Positions 5,580 through 9,058 of a stretch of 9,058 nucleotides of DNA are shown piece by piece. Source of the stretch: Alphaproteobacteria bacterium (GTDB lineage Bacteria; Pseudomonadota; Alphaproteobacteria; Rhizobiales; Xanthobacteraceae); contig VAZS01000058.1 of assembly GCA_005884855.1 (NCBI GenBank), positions 1-9,058 on the forward strand, in the 5' to 3' direction. Made by a program: the position numbers and the translations under genes. Numbering within the stretch: the first letter of the stretch is position 1; every line of letters starts with the position of its first letter. A model generated the notes under the pieces. The model had not been told where the DNA came from and made no database searches. It saw only the letters and a list, made by a program, of their open reading frames with translations.

Positions 5580-5729
5580 GTCATTGCCGGCCAACGGGTC
5601 GCGCGAATGCGCGCCCGATGACAGGCTCCGCGAAGCAATCCATGGTGCGGCATCGCCAGATCGAAGATGGATTGCTTCGTCGCTTACGCTCCCGTGCGCA
5701 AACGCGTCGCGTTTGTCGCAGGCAATGAC
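5580..5729. repeat. Interspersed repeat with cloverleaf-like folding, Bradyrhizobium type
   Basis: A 150-base palindromic element fills most of the gap after yqeY. An outer stem pairs GTCATTGCC (5580-5588) with GGCAATGAC (5721-5729). Inside it are three hairpins. The left is GGG-T-CGCGC / GCGCG-CCC (5596-5616). The centre is CGAAGCAATCCAT / ATGGATTGCTTCG (5631-5643 with 5667-5679), 13 perfect pairs. The right is CAAACGCG / CGCGTTTG (5699-5706 with 5708-5715). The GTCATTGC...GAAGCAATCCA signature is known to recur across Bradyrhizobium-type genomes. It encodes no plausible protein. It could be a REP/MITE-like element and may also mark the end of the yqeY transcript, although no T run is present. 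Confidence 0.8.
5596..5616. repeat. Left hairpin arm inside the repeat
   Basis: GGG-T-CGCGC, loop GAAT, GCGCG-CCC. It is nearly the same sequence as the terminator hairpin before carB (minus strand 267-246), differing in the bulged base and the loop. Confidence 0.7.
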
Positions 5730-5754
5730 AGACTTTGCAGCGTCGACTCAACCT

Positions 5755-5776
5755 CGTCATTGCGAGCGCAAATGAA
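5755..5776. repeat. Truncated copy of the interspersed repeat
   Basis: CGTCATTGCGAGCGCA (5755-5770) is the canonical start of the same repeat family, in its more standard form than the full copy 26 bases to the left. It breaks off after about 16 bases. The bases 5758-5776 can fold TCATTGCG against CGC-A-AATGA. It ends just 11 bases from the stop codon of the substrate-binding protein gene. Confidence 0.6.
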
Positions 5777-5787
5777 TTCGCGGCGTT

Positions 5788-6738
5788 TCATTCAATCACC
5801 TCGTCGGCGCGGGCGAGCAGCGTCGGTGGGAGGGTCAGCCCGAGCGCCTTGGCGGTCTTCAGGTTGACCACCAATTCAAATCTCGTTGGCTGTTCCACCG
5901 GAAGATCGCTTGGGCGCGCGCCTCGGAGGATACGGTCCGTCAACGCAGCGGCCCGCTTGTAGTTTTCGTCGTTGCTGGGACCATAAGACATCAGCCCGCC
6001 ATCCCGCGCCTCCGGTGGAAAGGAATGGATGGTGGGAAGCTTATGTGCGAGCGCGAGGTCGGCAACTTGTTTGCGGTGTCCGAACATTGTGTTGTCGCTC
6101 ATGAAAACGGCTGCTTGCGCCTTGGCTCGCAACACGTCGTCGAACGCCGGGCTCAGATCGTCGACTCCACCGAGCGGCCGCGAAAAGATTTCTATTCCGC
6201 GCGCCGAAGCCGATGTTCGGATACTCTCCAGCGCGGTGTCGTGTCCCGGAAAAGACGAGCTCCAGAACACGGCGGTACGCGTCATGCCCGCGATGGCGTC
6301 GATCAGCAGCTCTAGCCGCTTGCCGCCGAGTCCAGCCTCGCTGTAGGTCACTCCGGTGAAGTGCCCGCCCGGGCGCGCAAGACTCTCCACGATGCCGAGC
6401 TCCACCGGATCAGGCACGAATGCGAACACGACCGGGATATTCAGCTTGGCGTTCTTCAGCGCAACCACAGCGGGCGAGGTGATCGCTATGATGACATCGG
6501 GCTTACGCAAAGCGAGCTGATCGACAAGAGCCGTCAAGCGGCTGGAGTCTCCCTCGCCACCCAGAAGGTCGATTTGAGCTTCATCATAGCCGAGCTTGCC
6601 GAGCGCATCGAACAGCAGCTTAATGGCCGTGCGCCTCGGGTACCCGCTGTGCAGGATGCTGATCCGCTGCCGCTGCTGAGCTTCAGCGGCAAGCGGCAAA
6701 GCCATAGCCGCACCGATCAAGAAATCTCGCCGCCGCAT
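5788..6738 (-). CDS. ABC-type substrate-binding protein (ABC_sub_bind family), orphan
   Basis: A 316-residue periplasmic binding protein of the ABC_sub_bind group (PF04392, TrpX-like). The N-terminus MRRRDFLIGAAMALPLAAEA has a twin-arginine-like RRRDFL motif, a short hydrophobic stretch and an AEA cleavage site before QQ, so export by Tat or Sec is expected. Family features follow: RISILHSGYP, KPDVIIAITSPAVVALK, IPVVFAFVPDPVELGIVESLARPG, TGVTYSEAGLGGKRLELL, AVFMSDNTMFGHRKQV and the end NLKTAKALGLTLPPTLLARADEVIE. The ATG at 6738 is fixed by GGGAGG 5 bases upstream and by the signal peptide; longer upstream reading is not supported. No permease or ATPase lies nearby, as is usual for the many orphan members in Bradyrhizobium-type genomes. 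The ligand is unknown; amino acids or aromatic compounds are guesses. It is divergent from the monooxygenase. Confidence 0.92.
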   Translation of the reverse strand: MRRRDFLIGAAMALPLAAEAQQRQRISILHSGYPRRTAIKLLFDALGKLGYDEAQIDLLGGEGDSSRLTALVDQLALRKPDVIIAITSPAVVALKNAKLNIPVVFAFVPDPVELGIVESLARPGGHFTGVTYSEAGLGGKRLELLIDAIAGMTRTAVFWSSSFPGHDTALESIRTSASARGIEIFSRPLGGVDDLSPAFDDVLRAKAQAAVFMSDNTMFGHRKQVADLALAHKLPTIHSFPPEARDGGLMSYGPSNDENYKRAAALTDRILRGARPSDLPVEQPTRFELVVNLKTAKALGLTLPPTLLARADEVIE

Positions 6739-6743
6739 AGCCG

Positions 6744-6749
6744 CCTCCC
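6744..6749 (-). promoter_or_regulatory. Ribosome binding site of the substrate-binding protein gene
   Basis: GGGAGG on the minus strand with 5 bases to the ATG at 6738. It fixes the start at the signal peptide rather than at any of the upstream in-frame codons. Confidence 0.75.
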
Positions 6750-6864
6750 GCCCGTAAACGGGGCATCGTATCACGTAATCCAAGCCAAACGGACGCAAGA
6801 ACTCAGCTCGAGCATATGCTTTTCGAACTTGCTCAACATAGAGACATTGCCCTGAGCAGAATTT

Positions 6865-6876
6865 GCAAGCGCTTGC
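6865..6876. promoter_or_regulatory. LacI-type palindromic operator candidate
   Basis: GCAAGCGCTTGC is a perfect 12-base palindrome with the AAnCGnTT centre typical of LacI/GalR-family operators. It is about 75 bases upstream of the -35 of the monooxygenase promoter and about 127 bases upstream of the binding-protein start, so it could serve either. No LacI-type regulator is in the window. Confidence 0.4.
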
Positions 6877-6937
6877 CGGGCGTAAAATAATCCTATTCAC
6901 TAGAACTATTGGTAGGCAATGGTCTCTTTTGAGGGAC

Positions 6938-6965
6938 TTGATTTCAAACAGCTGCTTTTTATACA
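6938..6965 (+). promoter_or_regulatory. Sigma70 promoter of the monooxygenase gene
   Basis: TTGATT (6938-6943) and TATACA (6960-6965) are spaced by 16 bases, a good housekeeping promoter. Transcription would start near 6972, leaving a leader of about 39 bases. Confidence 0.65.
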
Positions 6966-6996
6966 CCTCGCGTGATCGATTTAGCGGCACCCAGAA

Positions 6997-7003
6997 AAGG
7001 GGA
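6997..7003 (+). promoter_or_regulatory. Ribosome binding site deciding the monooxygenase start
   Basis: AAGGGGA ends 7 bases before the ATG at 7011. An in-frame GTG at 6972 would overlap the predicted transcription start, so the ATG is preferred. Confidence 0.7.
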
Positions 7004-7010
7004 AAGCAAT

Positions 7011-8354
7011 ATGTCCGACTTGATAGGAAAGCACGCCATCGTCGTCGGCGCCGGCATGGGCGGCTTGGCGTTCGCTAAAGCGCTCTCTGGCCATTTTGAT
7101 CATGTTACGGTTCTTGATCGCGACACTTTGCCCGCAGATGTCCGGCCGCGCCACGGCACGCCGCAGGCCCGTCATCTTCATGTGCTGCTTGCGGGTGGGC
7201 TAACAGCACTTAACAAACTTCTTCCAGGCATTGAGGCAGAGCTTGAGCGGGCGGGCGCGGTCAGGCTGTCGAGCCAAGACGCGCATTTGGAGCGACCCGG
7301 CTTCGATCCATTTCCCCAACGTGAACTCGGTGTAAGTTGGTTGTCTATTTCGCGTCCGCTGCTTGAATTCACAACGCGTCAAGTTGTCCAGCGACAAAAG
7401 AATATTGAATTGCTCGGAGATTGCCGGGTCAGGGAATTTATTGCTTCGCCTGACGGGTCGGCCGTCACAGGCGTTCGTTACGAATGCAATGGCCGGAACG
7501 AAACCGTTTCGGCTGACCTTGTTGTGGATGCTTCCGGTCGCGGCGTGTTGGCACTTGCCGCATTGGCTAGCACGGGTGTTTCGAAACCTGAGGAGACCGA
7601 AATCGGCATGGACATAGCCTACTCGACGGCGGTTTTTGAATGTCCAGAGGACGCGCCGCCTTCTTGGAAGATGGTGATGGTTCTGCCTTCCGCTCCCAAC
7701 GATAGCCGCGGCGCTATACTGTCTCCGATAGAGGACAACCGATGGATTGTAAGCGTTAGCGGCAATCACGGCGATGTGCCCCCCGGCGACGCAGAGGGAT
7801 TTCTTGAATTCGTCAAAGGAATGCGCACCACGACGATTTTTGAAGCCATCAAAGGTGCAAAGCCTGTCGGAGGGATTATTCGTTATGCGCTGACTTGCAG
7901 CGCGCGCCGGCATTTTGAGGCGGTTCAACGCTTTCCACGCGGCTTACTGCCTGTTGGAGATGCGATCTGTCGCTTCAACCCGGTATTTGGGCAGGGCATG
8001 AGCGTCGTCGCTCAGGAGGCAGTCATTCTCGAGCGCCTGCTCAGCGCAAGGGCCGGGGATATTGATCCACTCGATGGGTTGGCGCCGGCTTTTTTTGCCG
8101 AAATCCAGCCCGTGTTAGAGACGCCATGGGGAATCGCCAACGGCGATTTTATATACCCCAAGACGAGCGGTCAGCGTCCGGCGGATTTTGAGCGGAGGCT
8201 TCAGTTCAACATCGCTCTGGTTCGCTTGGGCGCTCAAGACCCCTCTATCCATAAGCTGATGATGGAGGTCAACCATTTGCTCAAGCCGCAAAGCGCTCTA
8301 CGCGAGCCTGCGGTCGCTGAGCGCGTGGCCAAGCTTATGGCGGCACCGGCGTGA
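7011..8354 (+). CDS. FAD-dependent monooxygenase-like oxidoreductase
   Basis: A 447-residue flavoprotein of the aromatic hydroxylase/UbiH-like superfamily (PF01494 type). The FAD-ADP fold is AIVVGAGMGGLAFAKAL (9-25), followed by acidic D36 ending strand 2 in VTVLDRD. The DG-type motif appears as ADLVVDASGRG (168-178). The second FAD motif is LLPVGDAICRFNPVFGQGMSVVAQEA (312-337). The segment RHGTPQARHLHVLLAGGLTALNKLLPG (47-73) is a signature of a subgroup usually annotated only as FAD-dependent oxidoreductase. The GWxWxIP motif of flavin halogenases is absent. The substrate is unknown and hydroxylation is inferred. Start choice rests on AAGGGGA. Codon use looks somewhat more AT-rich than in the car genes, hinting at later acquisition. 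It is divergent from the binding protein and convergent with the hydrolase pseudogene 26 bases on. Confidence 0.88.
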   Translation: MSDLIGKHAIVVGAGMGGLAFAKALSGHFDHVTVLDRDTLPADVRPRHGTPQARHLHVLLAGGLTALNKLLPGIEAELERAGAVRLSSQDAHLERPGFDPFPQRELGVSWLSISRPLLEFTTRQVVQRQKNIELLGDCRVREFIASPDGSAVTGVRYECNGRNETVSADLVVDASGRGVLALAALASTGVSKPEETEIGMDIAYSTAVFECPEDAPPSWKMVMVLPSAPNDSRGAILSPIEDNRWIVSVSGNHGDVPPGDAEGFLEFVKGMRTTTIFEAIKGAKPVGGIIRYALTCSARRHFEAVQRFPRGLLPVGDAICRFNPVFGQGMSVVAQEAVILERLLSARAGDIDPLDGLAPAFFAEIQPVLETPWGIANGDFIYPKTSGQRPADFERRLQFNIALVRLGAQDPSIHKLMMEVNHLLKPQSALREPAVAERVAKLMAAPA

Positions 8355-8380
8355 AGACGAACCGGCAATGTCCTTACAAG

Positions 8381-8673
8381 TTAAAGGCGCAGAAATCCAA
8401 GAAGAAGCTCGTTCACAGCGGATGCACGCTCCCGCTGAATCCAATGCCCTGCGCCCTGCATGATATGGCAGCCGCGCAGTCCCGGCAGTAGCCGCGCATG
8501 TCTGGAGCCACCGCGCGGTAGCCGGCATCAGCCAAGGCTTGCATCTGCGCTCGCCACGAAATCCAAAGCTCAGGAAGGCCGTGACACAAGAGCACCAGAG
8601 GACCGTTTCCCTGGATGGCGACTTTCATCCGCAGCCCGTTTACATCCAGGTGCTCAAAGGTTGGTTCGGTCAT
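8381..8673 (-). pseudogene. Epoxide-hydrolase-like alpha/beta hydrolase, internally deleted
   Basis: The first 62 codons read as an epoxide hydrolase/haloalkane dehalogenase-like start: MTEPTFEHLDVNGLRMKVA, VLLCHGLPELWISWR with the HGxP oxyanion motif, and YRAVAPDMRGY. After 8488 this frame turns into nonsense. In another frame, from about 8488 down to the TAA at 8383-8381, the sequence reads as the exact end of the same family: LPGLRGCHIMQGAGHWIQRE, then RASAVNELLLGFLRL, including the catalytic-histidine motif GHW. About 97 codons remain of a usual 310-330. The nucleophile Asp elbow, cap domain and acid are gone, and the join shifts the frame (293 bases). The deletion junction lies around 8485-8491. 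A product would be inactive. It is divergent from the acyl-CoA synthetase gene. Confidence 0.85.
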
Positions 8674-8821
8674 GGAGAATTGCTTCCGGGTCCAAAGGGG
8701 ACGAACTCGTTGAATTTTGGTTTCCGGAGCTTGCCGCCAAAGCGACGTGCGTGCGAAGGAGGACGTGAGAACACGGTCGGAGAGGGTTTATACCGAGGCG
8801 GCAATCGTCTAGCGTAGCGAA
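8674..8821. promoter_or_regulatory. Divergent spacer before the acyl-CoA synthetase gene
   Basis: These 148 bases separate the pseudogene start from the synthetase start. A TATACC hexamer (8790-8795) could be a plus-strand -10, but no convincing -35 is paired with it. The synthetase ATG has no clear Shine-Dalgarno. Nothing else stands out. Confidence 0.3.
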
Positions 8822-9058
8822 ATGCTGACCGAAACCTCAGATTATGCCGGCCTCTACCGCAATTTCCGCTGGCAGGTCCCGGCGCGCTTTAACATCGCCA
8901 GCGCTTGTTGCGATCGCTACGCCGACGGCGCCAACCGGTTGGCGCTGATCTATGTGGACGAGGACGGCGGGGCTACCCGCACTTCGTTCGATGAGATGCG
9001 CGCGCTGTCCAGCCGCTTCGCCAACGTATTGAAGGCTGACGGGTTATCGCGAGGCGAC
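8822..9058 (+). CDS. AMP-binding acyl-CoA synthetase, N-terminal part (cut by window edge)
   Basis: The frame is open from the ATG at 8822 to the window edge (79 codons), with an in-frame TAG at 8810-8812 just upstream that limits the start. The translation has YRNFRWQVPARFNIASACCD (about 12-31), RLALIYVDEDG (about 39-49), TSFDEMRALSSRFANVLKA and then GLSRGD. This is the usual opening of ACSM/acetyl-CoA-synthetase-like members of the ANL superfamily: the FRWxxPxxFNxxxxxxD start, the ALIYxDE strand, and the FDEMRxLSxRxANVL helix ahead of the RGDRV motif. Such enzymes activate acids with ATP and CoA, acting in the cytoplasm. The AMP-binding loop and A-motifs lie outside the window, so chain-length preference cannot be judged. 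Its start codon lacks a good ribosome site. It is divergent from the broken epoxide hydrolase. Confidence 0.88.
   Translation, partial: MLTETSDYAGLYRNFRWQVPARFNIASACCDRYADGANRLALIYVDEDGGATRTSFDEMRALSSRFANVLKADGLSRGD

Larger units (their letters stand above)
6750..6996. promoter_or_regulatory. AT-richer divergent control region
   Basis: The spacer between the binding protein and monooxygenase genes is visibly richer in A and T than the car region. It holds the promoter at 6938-6965 and the palindrome at 6865-6876. No open frame in it looks like a protein, and no minus-strand promoter of quality was found for the binding protein. Confidence 0.5.

Noticed and set aside
5519..5787. CRISPR array or tRNA in the structured spacer after yqeY
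   Set aside because: There are no regularly spaced direct repeats. The cloverleaf lacks the T-arm GTTCGA-type motif and a tRNA-like anticodon arm, and is twice as long as a tRNA.
6361..6855. Plus-strand open frame opposite the binding protein start (164 codons)
   Set aside because: It is antisense to a well-supported gene with signal peptide and ribosome site, and it lacks its own features.
6739..6990. Longer form of the binding protein starting at 6990
   Set aside because: The added 84 residues precede a clear signal peptide and a strong ribosome site. The extension is Cys- and Arg-rich without family similarity.
7200..7928. Long minus-strand open frame opposite the monooxygenase (242 codons)
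   Set aside because: It is antisense to a gene with full FAD motifs and has no domain pattern.
8539..8817. Plus-strand open frame across the pseudogene start and the synthetase leader
   Set aside because: It is antisense to the epoxide hydrolase remnant and shows no protein-like character.

Overview
The window looks like chromosomal DNA of an alphaproteobacterium in the Bradyrhizobium/Rhodopseudomonas group. This is inferred from high GC content, carA with a yqeY-type gene on its far side, an ABC_sub_bind-type periplasmic protein with a twin-arginine leader, an EcfG-type promoter (GGAAC-N17-CGTT), and an interspersed repeat carrying the GTCATTGC...GAAGCAATCCAT signature familiar from that group. 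No species is claimed.

Left part (1-4128) holds the two subunits of carbamoyl-phosphate synthetase, both on the minus strand but not adjacent. carB enters the window as its first 69 codons (1-209). carA lies at 2938-4128. Between them are a SAM methyltransferase (406-1128, minus), a Dps ferritin-like protein (1251-1715, plus) and a thioesterase-cupin pair (2808 to 1716, minus). A hairpin plus seven-T terminator (239-267, minus) sits only about 30 bases before the carB start, so it either ends the methyltransferase transcript or acts as an attenuator in the carB leader. Dps has an EcfG general-stress promoter. The thioesterase has a good -10 element overlapped by a perfect 8-bp inverted repeat.

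Middle part (4129-5518): an alpha/beta hydrolase and a YqeY/GatB-like protein run on the plus strand, divergent from carA.

Right part (5519-9058) looks accessory. It opens with a structured interspersed repeat (5580-5729) that could fold into a cloverleaf, followed by a repeat fragment. An orphan ABC-type substrate-binding protein (5788-6738, minus) and an FAD-dependent monooxygenase-like protein (7011-8354, plus) diverge from an AT-richer region with a good sigma70 promoter and a LacI-type palindrome. Next is an epoxide-hydrolase-like pseudogene (8381-8673, minus) that keeps its first ~62 and last ~35 codons, in different frames, and has lost the middle including the nucleophile region. The window ends in the start of an AMP-binding acyl-CoA synthetase (8822 onward, plus).

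I found no CRISPR array, tRNA, rRNA, transposase or phage gene, and no clear multi-gene system that is wholly new. The best leads are the carB leader, the Dps EcfG promoter, the cloverleaf repeat and the internally deleted epoxide hydrolase.
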